Shown in pieces: positions 13,471 through 26,437 of a stretch of 64,000 nt of DNA. Numbering within the stretch: position 1 is the first letter of the stretch; every line of letters begins with the position of its first letter. Source of the DNA: Trichopria drosophilae. Its lineage: Eukaryota; Arthropoda; Insecta; Hymenoptera; Diapriidae. Position numbers and translations under genes: made by a program. Under the pieces are notes generated by a model. That model was not told where the DNA came from and made no database searches. It saw nothing but the letters and a program-made list of their open reading frames with translations. The stretch is taken from positions 3,224,001 to 3,288,000 of the forward strand of contig CM059582.1 of the NCBI GenBank assembly GCA_030407085.1, written 5' to 3'.

Positions 13471-15000
13471 TTGTCGAAATCCTACTCGAATACGTAAATT
13501 ATATAACTCTGATTCATCAATTAATTAGTAATCATACTGTAGTTAATATTTCGTAGAGTGACGAAAATTAATGGTTTCATGACGGTTTTCGTTTTTAGCT
13601 TCTGCTATTTAAAATGAAAATCCCACTTATAGGAATTCCTATCTAATTCAAAATCAACAAATAATTTACAATATATTAAACAACTGAACTTGATGATTAA
13701 TTAGCAGGAGTAACTTTTGAACTCCATCCTAATCAATACTAATTCTATGGTTAGGAGAGCGATATATCACCCAAAGGATGAAAGATAATAAAGTGTTTAA
13801 GTAGACTCATTCAAATAATTCAGATAAATTGGAATAAAAAATATTTTTTTTATTTCGGAAGTAAAATGGGCATTTTACGCCTAGTGTTAGAAGGATCGTT
13901 TTATGTCCATTGTGTAAGGACATATTTTGTTAATTCATTATTTTCAAAAAGAATATTTTATATCCTCTAAATTGTAATATAATGATTCCACCTGATTCAT
14001 GGCATTTAAATCTCAAATATTAATAAGCATTACAGTTCTAAAATAGTAGTCTTTTAGACCGCATTGTTGAGAATAATTGAAAAAACGCTTAGTAGATCCA
14101 GCCATTAAATTGTCCTATGAAATCGATAATATCAGACTTGATTTTGTGCTTACCATAGTTCTGAAATACATTATATAACGGTTCAGATTACAGCAGGGTC
14201 TAACACAAAATTTCTGTACATCTTTTGAGAAGCTCAGAAAGGCTTCTATAGTAACAAAAGTTGGCTGAAAGCTGGCATAATGCCAACATTCCTAGCATAA
14301 TTATTAATATATTATAGACCTTGTTTTCAGAATTTCTTTACGGAAGAGGTTCCTCATCGAGTGGAATAATATAGTTAGGATTCGTTACTTATAACAGGTA
14401 AAATCAAACCTGGATGTTTGACCTTAAACATTGAATCTTGATTTTCTCTTGTCAAGTTCTATGCCAGTTATGAAACATTCAGTTTTGATTTTTGCTGTTT
14501 ACAAGCAACACATTCTGACTATGTGACTTCATCCGCTCTATAGTCCTTGCATCATATTTTACTACAGAAATTTAAAAAAAAAATCTGAAAATTGTATGTT
14601 TGTGACGCATAGTTTTCTACTTTTTAGGCACTTAGGGTTTGCTAGTCGGCTCTTAATTACTTAATAGTAAATCATAACAATTAGTTAACTAGTGTTTCAC
14701 AAAGCTCGGATAGAGATCTAAGAAGTCCCTAATTCGTCAAGAAACATATATTTATATGCAAAATTTGAACTGAAAATTGTGAGGTGCAAGCCCTGAAAAC
14801 CTTCATATTTTCAAAGAATTCCTGAATTTTTACATATTTATTATTAGTATAGTTTTAGCTGTTCTTATAACAATATGTAGATTTTTAATTCGGATATTTT
14901 AGACAAACCCGTTCGCTGGTTTTCTATAAATATTTCAGTAGGAAGAACTACTGATGAATAAACTAGATTTATAATAAACCTGTTTATATATATACACCAA

Positions 15001-15025
15001 TGGCGCAGTGGATCTAACGTGTTTA
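15001..15025 (+). repeat. tRNA-like A-box, possible SINE relic
   Basis: TGGCGCAGTGGATCTAACG resembles the D-arm / A-box of a tRNA as used by tRNA-derived SINEs. No matching B-box is evident downstream, so at most this is a decayed SINE head. Confidence 0.25.
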
Positions 15026-16269
15026 GTAAATCAATTCAATGCCAATAAAACATCCAACTTTCTGCTAAAAAACTTGTTACAATGCCAATGACACGCTGAA
15101 GCATTAATAACCCAAGATCACAAAACTTCTTTCCATTCTTCTGTTCACGCTATCAGATCTTGGTTTCCAGCAAAAAAACTAATTAATTTTTTTTAATTAC
15201 AAATTTTATTAAAAAAAAAGAAATGTTCTATATATGTATATAAAATTTGTACATTTTTTAGTATTATCTTTTTCATCTTTAAACTATTCTCAACTCTACA
15301 AGATATTTGTATATCATTTGTTTTCCATGTTATAATCATCGCTTCGATGTTATTACTCTTATATATGAACCATTATACAAAACCTGGAATAATTTGAGAG
15401 TATTTTTGGCCCTAAACATTTTTTATGATTTTGCGAAGTATTACTAGCTTTCTATATACTTACTGAAACTGAAAATATGGGTCTTTTGTCGTCCTGTTCG
15501 GTTGTCGACCAACCATTGATTTGTATTTCTTTTTTTGTTTAATACATCATATTAGATATGATGGAGTTTATTTTGAATGTTTTAAACATTTTTTAGTTTA
15601 AAACCATATAGATTCCGAATTTTATCTATATATTTAGTTGTATTTTGAGACCAACCCTTTACGGTTCTTTGGACATAATAATGCCGTATATGAGAAGTAA
15701 TAAAGGCGACAAAAAAATTTTTCCAAGACGTCTATAAATGTAAGGCAAATCAGGTGTCCTGGATACCTCTGTCTAAAAACAATTTATTAAATGTTATAAC
15801 GTTTTTAAGTTATTTGTACATGGTAATCAAGACGTCTTTAAGTCGACTTTCAAACATTTTCGGAATAAAAATTTTTACTAGATATTATTTTTTATTTTAT
15901 GATTATTAGCCTCGGCGTTTACTGTTTACGTCTTCAATTTGTTTGTTCATCGTATTGGTAAGGTTGTTTAATAAGTGATGAAACCCATCTTAACCTCCAA
16001 AAATATCAGTAATTCTTCTGCACAAGTTGGTTCCCCAATTGTAAGTATGCATATCATGGAACTGCGAATAAACAATTTATTTTTAAAAATATGCGATTGT
16101 GTTTATTTTTGTGTCTTTACTGAATATGTTAGCAATACTTGAAATTTCCGACCGTTAATGAATGCACTAATTATAACAAAGTTGTGAGTAAAACGTGTAA
16201 TTTTTATCCCAATTGTAATATTAAATTTTATTAGATAAACGATATAACAATCATAATTATAAGTAATGT

Positions 16270-16290
16270 TTAATAATAATAATAATAATA
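16270..16290. repeat. (AAT)n microsatellite
   Basis: About seven AAT units in tandem. Confidence 0.9.
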
Positions 16291-16973
16291 CAATATATTA
16301 ATAATAGTAACACCAAAAACTTTAAATTTGATTATATTTTTCAACCGAGTGTTCTTTTTTACTTTGACTTTTTTTTCTCTTAGATTTTTGTTTTAAATAA
16401 CAATTGTATATTATTTGGTTGTGCTTCGTTTCTTATTGTTTATTACATGCCCAGTAATTGTGGAATACTTATTTGGTTTTGATGGATAATTAACAGAACG
16501 GGGCTTATAAATTCACGAAGTACATGTAAGATAATTCATGACAGATTACCTACGTATAGTCATTACACGCCTAGTAATATAAACCCACGTACAAGGAGAG
16601 GTCGTCATGTGTACATCATCGATATCTTTTTTTTAGCCGATATCGGCTTGTGTTTAAAAGATACTAGCAATAAACAATCTTTTGTAACGATACGAGATAA
16701 AAGAAGAAATGAAAATTAAAATTCGAGTTAAAATTGCTAATTCGGGATTTTCTTGCGTAATACATTTATACATAGCGTCTGTAAAATCAAATTTTGATTC
16801 AATATTTGCTACGAGTATTATAAACTTATTTTTTAGCAGTATTAAACATAAATGTCGTCAAACATATAGACCATTAAATTGGCGCCATCAAACTTACTGT
16901 GAAAAAACATCACTCGAATCCCTTGACATATAATGTACATTTTTCGAACTAATAAATTCATATTATATTGTAG

Positions 16974-16982
16974 TAAGTATAT
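16974..16982. repeat. Left target-site duplication of the 2.27-kb foldback element
   Basis: TAAGTATAT directly abuts the left terminus AGGTGCTATAAGC. The partner TAAGTATAC abuts the right terminus at 19,250-19,258, with one mismatch in nine. Confidence 0.7.
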
Positions 16983-19249
16983 AGGTGCTATAAGCTGGCC
17001 GACCCCTTAGGGCCGAATCGAACCAAACTAGTGCGATTAATTGTTGCTCAATTGTTGCTCAAAAGTTGCTCTATTCCCGTATTTGTTGCTCCCATTTTTA
17101 ACAAAAAAATAGCAGGTTCGGCTAGCTTGCATAAGAGCCAGCCGACCCTAGCTCAAAAAGTGGGAAAAACAAATGCTACCGTAAAAATGAGTACGCAGCT
17201 AATTGTTGCTCATTTGTTGCTCAAAGATTACTGCTGTAATATAGAATTCCAAAGTACCGGTTCTGATATTTAAAAAAAAATAAGTAGGTTCGGCTGGCTT
17301 GCCTCAGAGCCATCCGAACATAACTCAAAAAGTGAAAAGAACAAATTGTATCGCAAAAACGAACATACAGCTAATTGTTGCTCATTTGTTGCTAACAAAT
17401 AATGCTATAATTTACAACAAATATGGTCCGACATGACTGACAAAATAAAAAATACACATATTTTTGAAAGCACATTGAATGGGCAACTTCAACCAGGCTT
17501 ATATTACTGCAAGTCGAATGCAGCAACAATCAGCCGACACTTGTTGCTCGATTCCTTTGCGTTTTAGGGACATAAATAAAGGATACTATCATAGTCCGGA
17601 CCGGTTCGGCTAGTAAAATTAAAAATTACAAGCGTTTAAAAGTGACTAAAGAAGAGCATTAATCTGGCAATATTAAACACCCATTATGAAGGCAGCAACA
17701 ATTAGCCGACAATTGTTGCTCCGTTCCTTTGTGTTTTAGGGGCATAAATGAAAGATACTATCATGGTTCGGACCGATTCGGCTAGTAAAATAAAAAATTA
17801 CACGCGTTTAAAAGTGACTAAAGAAGAGCGTTAAACTGTCAATAGTAATCAGCCAATATGTAGGTAGCAACAATTAGCCGACATTTGTTGCTCCATTCCT
17901 TTGTGTTTTAGGGACATAAATGAAGGATACTATCATGGTCCGGACCGATTCGGCTAGTAAAATAAAAAATTACACGCGTTTGAAAGTGACAAAAAAAACA
18001 CACTTAATCTGTCAATAGTAATCGCTCAATATGACGGCAGTAACAATTAGCCGACAATTGTTGCTCGATTCCTTTGTGTTTTAGGGACATAAACGAGGGA
18101 TACTATCATGGTCCGGACCGGTTCGGTTAGTAAAATAAAAATTTACACGCGTTTAAAAGTGACTAAAGAAGAGCGTTAAACTGTAAATAGTAATCCGCCA
18201 ATATGAAGGTAGCAACAATTAGCCGACGTTTGTTGCTCGATTCTTTTGTGTTTTAGGGGCATAAATGAAGAATACTATCATGGTCCGGACCGATTCGGCT
18301 AGTAAAATAAAAAATTACACGCGTTTAATGTGCCAAAAAAACAGACTTAATCTGTCAATAGCAATCGCCCAATATGACGGCAGCAACAATTAGCCGACAA
18401 TTGTTGCTCGATTCCTTTGTGTTTTATGGACATAAGTGAAGGATACTATCATCATTTACTAGCCGAATCGGTACGGACCATGATAGTATCCTTCATTTAT
18501 GCCCCTAAAACACAAAGGAATGGAGCAACAATTGTCGGCTAATTGTTGCTGCCTTCATAATGGGTGTTTAATATTGCCAGATTAATGCTCTTCTTTAGTC
18601 ACTTTTAAACGCTTGTAATTTTTTATTTTACTAGCCGAACCGGTCCGGACCATGATAGTATCCTTTATTTATGTCCCTAAAACGCAAAGGAATCGAGCAA
18701 CAAGTGTCGGCTGATTGTTGCTGCATTCGACTTGCAGTAATATAAGCCTGGTTGAAGTCGCCCATTCAATGTGCTTTCAAAAATATGTGTATTTTTTATT
18801 TTGTCAGTCATGTCGGACCATATTTGTTGTAAATTATAGCATTATTTGTTAGCAACAATTAGCTGTATGTTCGTTTTTGCGATACAATTTGTTCTTTTCA
18901 CTTTTTGAGTTATGTTCGGATGGCTCTGAGGTAAGCCAGCCGAACCTACTTATTTTTTTTAAATATCAGAACCGGTACTTTGGAATTCTATATTACAGCA
19001 GTAATCTTTGAGCAACAAATGAACAACAATTAGCTGCGTACTCATTTTTACGGTAGCATTTGTTTTTCCCACTTTTTGAGCTAGGGTCGGCTGGCTCTTA
19101 TGCAAGCTAGCCGAACCTGCTATTTTTTTGTTAAAAATGGGAGCAACAAATACGGGAATAGAGCAACTTTTGAGCAACAATTGAGCAACAATTAATCGCA
19201 CTAGTTTGGTTCGATTCGGCCCTAAGGGGTCGGCCAGCTTATAGCACCT
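16983..19249. mobile_element. Foldback transposon with 172-bp internal tandem repeats
   Basis: A 2267-bp element begins AGGTGCTATAAGCTGGCC and ends with its reverse complement. The arms (about 16,983-17,790 and 18,454-19,249) are almost perfect inverted copies over roughly 800 bp. Each arm has an outer unique part of about 530 bp and an inner part of tandem units. Six direct units start at 17523, 17695, 17867, 18040, 18212 and 18383, with spacing 171-173. Orientation flips at about 18,453 and inverted units start at 18549 and 18721, again 172 apart. Each unit carries a hairpin GCAACAATT-7 nt-AATTGTTGC and, in most copies, the palindrome GGTCCGGACC. The word TTGTTGCTC recurs in both units and outer arms. 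A 9-bp target duplication flanks the element. Long arms built of tandem repeats plus a 9-bp duplication recall Drosophila foldback (FB) elements and MULEs. There is no transposase, so it is non-autonomous. Confidence 0.88.
17523..18452 (+). repeat. 172-bp tandem array, alternating subtypes
   Basis: Six units, the last cut off at the orientation switch. Units 2 and 4 share a tail reading AAAGAAGAGCGTTAAACTGT, while units 3 and 5 share a tail with an A-run and CTTAATCTGTCAATAG. The array is therefore a higher-order repeat of about 344 bp, implying amplification of a dimer after the subtypes diverged. Confidence 0.8.
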
Positions 19250-19258
19250 TAAGTATAC

Positions 19259-22200
19259 GAGCCTATGACCTTTGACGTATGTATATTTGTGCATTATATT
19301 TTAAGGGCATCCTTTGTTTTACTTAAAATGCAAAGATAAGACATAAAAGGGGGCATAAAATTTACTTTACATAAGGCAAAGTCGCTCATAAAATTAGTTA
19401 AGCCTCTGCAGCCTTAACGTTGAGAGACTTCTTACTGCACCACGTTTCTTATAAGTTAATAGAATCACCAAAATGATTACAATTGCAACTAGGCCTCTAA
19501 AGATGATATTGTTGATGAACCGTACAAAACTAGTTATTCTTTGCGAGTTTCGTTTCGAAAATTCATATTTAAAATGCTCCAATATTGTAAAAATATTCGT
19601 TTTTGTGTTAACTATAAGCATATGTTCATAATTTTGAATTTAAATTGTTAACGATAATTGTTGCGATTTTAAAATTGTTAACTCACAAAATTAAAAAAAT
19701 CCAATAATGTTCTTACATATTTTAGTAGTAACATAAGTTTTGTTAGAAAAGAAGCACACCCATTTCCTGGTAGGTCAGGTTGTATAATTGACGTTTGCAG
19801 ACAATGCAACTGGCAACTTAAGTTAAACTTGTCAATTTGTCGATTTGGCTTCTTGAAATCACTTCGAATTTGCAACTATGAGGCTAATACTTTTATTTTA
19901 TGATTTTACGAATAACGGCTTATGTTTTCAAGAAAGAGATTCTCTACAACTTTAGTGAACGAAAAAAAGAAAATTTGAGTCATTAATACAAGTTTTTTAA
20001 AGGAAGTCATGATATCTCTCAGCAATAATATCATTAATAATGAAAATTAATTTCTTGGAAATCGTATTCAATATTTTTCCCAAATATACTATATCCCAGG
20101 ATCTAACTGCCTTTGTTGATGTTAAGATTGATTTTGGCAAGTAGACCTGTAACCATTAAGACTTACAAAAATTAGGAGTATTGATTGGAAAAATTGATTG
20201 ATAAATACGAAGAGACTGGAAAATTGAGCAGTTACAAGGACGTCATGTGTATAAAATAGTATCGAATTTATTGAAACAAAATTGACGACATTCAATAAAA
20301 AAAATTACTATCGAGAACCTGGATTAACACTTATTAACCAAATACTTATTTCGATGAATATTTAAAAATGTTAAATGTTGATTGTGATCATTTTATTTCA
20401 GACTAGAGAACTGAGAATGAAGTCTGGAACATAAAATAATCTGGTTTTTTACTGAAAAAGGCTATCTTAATTTATTAAATAACAATAAAATACATACTAC
20501 TACATGTTTACAAATGTCCGGAAACGTTTTTCATTAATTACGTTATGATTTTTAGAAAATGTTAATGTAGTTAAAAATTCGCGAGTGGTACATGCCAGGT
20601 TAATTAGACCTAATGCTACAATATTATATTATAAGTGTCATGATGGTCGAAAAGACCACGTGCTCTCTAAATCTGAATGAGTAAAAAAATACTAATATAA
20701 AATGAAAAATAGGTTTCCCGCAGGAATTCAGTGAGTTTTTCACTAATGAATAGTAAAACACCATCAGTATCTTATTATAATATATTAACATCAGAAAATA
20801 ATGTTTGACTAGACGTAAAATAGTAGCTGGTTTTACTATATAAATAATAAGACCCTGTGAAACTACCTTTTTTAGCGGGTTGGAGTATGAAATAATATGC
20901 TTCTCTACATATTTTGTCGGTGTTACTATTTAGATAGTAAAATTAACTCAAAACGATGTTTCATTTTTTCCGTGTAATGAAAGAGTACTTTTCGCTTTTT
21001 ATTAGCCAAATATGTTATTAATTGAATAGGCCACTTTTCGTATACAAATTAACCATTTTCAAATAATTCAAATATAGAGAGTGTCCTCGTGGTACCAATC
21101 TAATACCCCATAACCTTTTCGAGTGATATGAAAAATTCTGTTATTGATCTTTCAAATTTTCAAAAACTGTTAAAAATTTTTGAATATATTCTTCTATCTT
21201 ATATATTCTATATAATAAAAAATTATCTGCCTAATATATATACAAACAAGATGACAATCTTACCTTGAGAATAGAGATAATATAAACCATAATTACATAA
21301 ATAAATTAACATTCATTTTTATTTAATTTAATTAAACTAAGAAAATTGCTGTGAATTAAAAAAAGTCAAAAGTAATATAACATATATTGGAAGTTTTGGA
21401 AAAGAGAATTCTGTTTGAAATATACGCAGGTAGGTTATATAATTCTGCTCTAGACTTTTTTGCGCTAGTAACATTCACTACGAGAAATGATATAACTACG
21501 GCTGGAAATAAAAACTACTCACTTCATAACCGAAGGTCAAAGTCAAAACCGCAAGGCAAGTATATTACGTGTTGAAATTTCTGTATATGAAACACTTTCT
21601 TCTTTATTACTGCCTTGGATATCGACGTTTATAGCCGCAGAAAAGATGTTTATCGGAAATTACATTAGTTTTTCTGTATACATCAATTAGAAGGTGTACA
21701 ATACGTTCTATTAACATATTTGTATAGTAAAGATATGAAGTTTCGTCACGTTTCGTGTCAGCTCAACATATTCTTTCATATAATTCTAATATATATCCAA
21801 GAGATTTTGTATGAATTTTTTTTACAATTACTAGCTTAAGTGGTGTTAAGATGTACAAACATTTAGATATAATTCTTCCTTATCTTCGATACAGTAATTT
21901 GAATTCTGAAATAGGAGTATCCGGTAAGGTTTTCCAGACAAATTCAACTACTATTGCGAAGTTAAAAGAAACGAACCATTTTTGTAGTTAGGATAACTGA
22001 TTTTACTAATTTTACTGTTTTTATTTAAGTTAATTAGTAGATAAATTGTAGGTAATAGTTTTCCCGTATTTAGAATGACTGAAAATCATGAAACGAGATA
22101 CTATGCAATAAACTCAGATGTATATATACTAATATGATAAAAAGACACCGCCAATAGCTCCACTAAAAATAAATTACTCTACCTAAAAATCTCCACTATA

Positions 22201-25200
22201 ATTCTTATACATTTGACTACTTTTATCTACTCAGAGTGTCTATCCTAATAGGCCCTCTACGAAATGTTATAAGTTGTAATTACGACTGTAAAGGAAGAAA
22301 ATCAACTGAAAATGTATCTTCATTCATTTTCGTTTACTGGATAGTTAAACACTAACTTATAAAAAATCCGTTGAGGATTGATACAGTTAATAGACAAAAT
22401 AGTCGTCAAGTTGTAAACAATTTTTATCAGTGTACTCAAATCCAATTTTATTAAGCTCATTTATAGATAAATGATAATTTTTCTATGTTTACTTTCTTTT
22501 CTTTTTAATTATATTTTGTCTGATTTTCTTACTAAATGTTTTACACACATGTGTACTAAATATATTAAAATACTAAAATTTTGTATTTTACTTTCTAAAG
22601 AAATGATTAAAACTTGCATTCTCTCTGAAATTAAAACAGTGAAGCTGTTAACAATATTCCTCTAACTTAACTAAATGGGGTGTTCTCCATTGGAAATGAA
22701 GTTTTAGTAGATTTTGTATTCACACGTAGTTTCATTTAATAAATAAAAGTAAGATTATGACATTTTAGTGGCTTTAACGAAATGCATGTTAAAAATGACT
22801 AATTGTCTAGTTGGTAAACTCACCATTCCGTTAAATGTACTAAATATGCCTCTTACAATATGTGTCAGTGACTATTGAGTCCCTAATTTTAAAATTAAGT
22901 ACTTTTAGTATGAAACAATAATGGGTAAGTTTTAATCTAACATAATAAAATACGCAATTAGGATAAGATGCTGACCAATAATTAGAAAATTCTGTTTAAG
23001 TGTACTTTTTCTATTTATGAAAATATAATTCGTACATTGTTGAATTATATTTTCTGATTACTGAAAGTGAGAATTTTATTTTTTCACTACGATAAAAGGT
23101 TTTAAAAAAATCTTCCACCACCATACAATTTTAAACAAAAAGAAAATAAAAAATAAGTGTCAATAAAATACGAGACAGCTAATAATAACAAACATAATAA
23201 TATTAACAAGTTAACCTAATCTAACCGTACTTTTACGGCATACCTTTTATTGCACAATTCCATAATCAAAAATATTAAAATACCTGGTGTAAAATCCGTA
23301 ATAAATTAGTTTTAAAAGATTATATTTAAAAACATCTGCAGTATGACCCAAGTGTCTATTAAACTCCCAGGCTAACGAAACGGTGATTTTCCCGATCACA
23401 AACATTTTACAAATAAACGCGAGTGAAAGAAATGACGTGAACTCAAGTCGAAAGTAAAACTATTTTCTTCTTAAGGAAATGAAAAAGAAATAGGTTGGAA
23501 TTATGCAACTAAACCAAGTAGATTCGTGATACTAAGCATTCAAATTTTTTAAAATGCACGTTCTTGCATACTGTCTGCGGTTTATGTAATCGACTAGGCA
23601 GGCCTTACGTCTCTTTGTTACACAAAGGTAAAAAAAATGTGCATCAAAAGATCATTGTTAGCGATTTATGGGATATTTATCTAGGAAACAACGAAACTGC
23701 GGTCGCGTTCGCAAAAATTAGTATTGTACTAAGATGTCGCACCAAATAAGTTATAAACATTTTGTTATTTTTCAACACTTTTTTTGTAAATTGTATGATA
23801 TGTCTACACGAAGAGTCAATTTTTTATTTGAAAAATTGAAATAGTCAATAGACAGGAATTTAAATTCTAAGAGTTGATTAGTAATACTAAAACTAAATCT
23901 ATTTTATTTATAAATTATTTTTTATTTTTTAAATATAAAATATGTTAACAGTATATTTAGTAGTATATTAAAAAAGTGCATTGTACGCATTTTACTTAGA
24001 AACCGTACACAAAAAAGCATATGGGTAATCGATACTGTTTATGTAATTACAAATAACAATTTTAAAAATAAATTCATAATTAATTAATATTAACGAGGTA
24101 AGTGAGTGGCTAGTTTCTAAAAGGAATAGTTTTCCATCTGATTTCTAATTAACCTTTTATTACAAAATAATTTATTAAAATTCTTGTCTCATACAATTAC
24201 CTTCAGTTCTTTGTATGAAAACAAAGGTTCACAATATGAAAAAAATGACAATATTCAATAAATAGAAACTGTGTCAATTAAAAGACCGCCGTGGTATTTT
24301 TATGCACATTCCGTTGATTAGTGAAAACATTTAGCGGTATCATTTAAGGATCCCCGAAATTTAAAGGTGAAAGACGTTCGAAATATTATTGTATCTAGAA
24401 GAACAATTCAAAGCGACGTTTCGTATCTATTAGTATTAACCTTTTAGTTAAACGATTACCTTTCTATTATTCTTGATTCTTACTTTCTGTATTAAGTTAG
24501 TTTTAAAAATTTAATAAAAATCTTGTATTTTTAAATTCATAGTGTTGTATTACATTTCGATAGCGAAACATGAATTAAATATTAATTTATCTTTATTACA
24601 TCAAAAATTATACTTGAAAAACAAGAAAAATGTATTGTAAGTTCGAAAAAAATATATAATGCAATAATAGCAACTTCGAATTCTCATACGATCATACACA
24701 ATTTATCCACAATTTAAAAATATAAATAAAATAAAATCATCGTCCAAAAATAATTTTTAGAATGTCTCACTGTTATATAATTAAAAGTAGTAGACACATA
24801 AATTATATAGTTAGGATATAAATGACGTCACTAATTAATAAATTTTAATTACAAACTGACAGCACAAAAAGTCGAATACTCGTGGAAATAAAAAAAGTTC
24901 TTCGTTTTTAATATGCAGATTTAATATCTTGTTAATGAACCCTTCTACATATCCAGATTCGACAATTTGTAATGCGTACGTTAAACCTTGTAAATGCTGA
25001 TCAATGATTCGAGATTAGCTGAGTTCTTTTTTCCAGCATATATTAAAAACGTTATTTTTGTTTTAAACATTTAGAGGAATGTGATATTACTTAAACGAGC
25101 ATAGTATGTATGCACCGTAAAAAAGGAATCCTTAAATCAAAACAAAAAATGCGACAGAAATATGGATTTCAGAAAGTCAACTGAAAGTAAGATGTAATGA

Positions 25201-25838
25201 AAATAAAACCTCTTCGACAGGCAATATACTTCACAGATTGACGAATTTTAAATGTTGGTTGTTACTGTTTAAGTAAGAAATATATGAAAAAGTCTAAATC
25301 GAATTTATTATTTAAATACTGATAAAACTTTGCTCTTTGCATTTGTTCATTTCAAGATGACATGGCAAGGAAGTTGCTAACATGTAATATTTTCAAGAAT
25401 TCTTTTTTTTTTGTTATTAATACTGATGTATTTTGGTGGAAATAAGTTCAAGTGAACTGTTTACCATTTTTACCTCTTACCATTTTTATCCGTAATTCTA
25501 AAACATTATCCGTTAACCGTGCTAGAAAATCTTATGTTGCTCAATGGTCCAATTTGCAAAGCTACCTCAGCCGCCTTCCGTTTATTACAATTTATTGGAG
25601 TGCACAATGTTACCTAATACCGAAAATTGCGCATAATCAAAACCTTTTTTCCTATTTTTATACGTTTTTATGTGCTGGCTTATTTTTTACGTTACTCGCT
25701 TTCTGCTCAAGTCGCTGAACTTCTTTATAATTTGTTTTGGAAATTTCCCAAAATATGCCAGTTATGGGCAGCTGTGAAGCATGTCTATGAGGTTAAGGTA
25801 CTGTATTCATTTTTAGGATATGGCACAATACTCTTAAT
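19259..25838. other. Gene-free AT-rich stretch
   Basis: No gene, RNA or well-defined repeat is recognised over 6.6 kb. Short ORFs at 19,394-19,875 (minus), 21,387-21,575 and 23,564-23,749 (plus) show no motif and fit chance. A short ORF at 25,452-25,718 directly upstream of the Penelope insertion is in a different frame and resembles nothing known to me. Confidence 0.6.
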
Positions 25839-25852
25839 ATTTAAACACTACT
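25839..25852. repeat. Left target-site duplication of the Penelope-like element
   Basis: ATTTAAACACTACT occurs here and, identical over 14 bp, at 26,844-26,857. The two copies bracket a unit whose interior codes for Penelope-like protein sequence. Confidence 0.75.
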
Positions 25853-26437
25853 ATAACACACTTCGATAAATACACAAAAAAACGCTTATCAATCTTATTT
25901 GGACAAGATAATAACAATGAAGAATTACACAAAAATAAAGACCAAGTTTATGAACATACAATAAAACTACCATACATTGATGGTTTTTATGAGAGAGTAA
26001 TAAGTTCTTTAAAATGTCACAATATTCGTGTTGTACCACAACTTAACAACAAACTTGACAACATTATTAAACGTGGTAAAGATGTTACACCAGTCATAGA
26101 TCAAAACAATGTCGTCTATAAAATACAGTGTAAGAACTGCTCAGCATGATATGTAGGAGAAACGAAAAGGATGTTAAAGAAAAGGATTGTAGAACATAAG
26201 AGCAATATAAATCTAACATCGAAAACAAAAAATATAGTTTCTGAACATCCTATTTTATTATTTCATGATTTTGATTGGAAACATGTGGAAATCTTATATA
26301 AAGAAACTTCTTATTTTAAGAGATTAATATCAGAAATGGTACACATCAAATTACAACCAAACTCTATAAACATAAAAGAAGAGACATTAAAATTAAATAA
26401 TTCATACGATTTGATGTTGTCTAATTTTAAAAATTAA
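25853..26437 (+). pseudogene. Penelope-like GIY-YIG endonuclease domain, interrupted by a stop
   Basis: A frame of about 194 codons encodes the linker after the reverse transcriptase (KLPYIDGFYERVISSLK, then KRGKDVTPVID) followed by the GIY-YIG core: VVYKIQCKNCSA, then YVGETKRMLKKRIVEHK. In Penelope-like elements this nuclease nicks target DNA for target-primed reverse transcription. The family landmarks are visible: the VYKI tyrosine, the paired cysteines of CKNC, YVGET, and the Arg and His of RIVEHK. An in-frame TGA at 26,147-26,149 interrupts the domain directly before YVGET. The frame ends at TAA 26,435-26,437. With 5' truncation and the stop, the copy is dead. Confidence 0.85.

Larger units (their letters stand above)
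8645..16982. other. Gene-free AT-rich intergenic stretch
   Basis: No conserved exon is recognised over 8.3 kb. The supported contents are the 5S-like relic at 10,250, TAA microsatellites at 9682-9703 and 16,270-16,290, a GC-richer pocket at 13,290-13,470 and a tRNA-like A-box at about 15,001. Short ORFs here, including a 147-codon one at 12,609-13,052, are hydrophobic or AT-biased and look like chance. Confidence 0.6.

Noticed and set aside
17031..17273. 80-codon plus frame, mirrored by a 111-codon minus frame at 18,959-19,294 with almost the same peptide
   Set aside because: The two frames lie in the inverted arms of the foldback element, so they are identical by structure. The peptide has no motif and is shaped by TTGTTGCTC-type repeats.
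17523..18721. CRISPR-like appearance of regular repeats
   Set aside because: The entire 172-bp unit is repeated, with no unique spacers between short repeats, and the context is eukaryotic. It is a tandem array inside a foldback element.
25452..25718. 88-codon frame just upstream of the Penelope-like insertion, considered as its N-terminal part
   Set aside because: It lies outside the 14-bp duplication, is in another frame and lacks reverse-transcriptase motifs.
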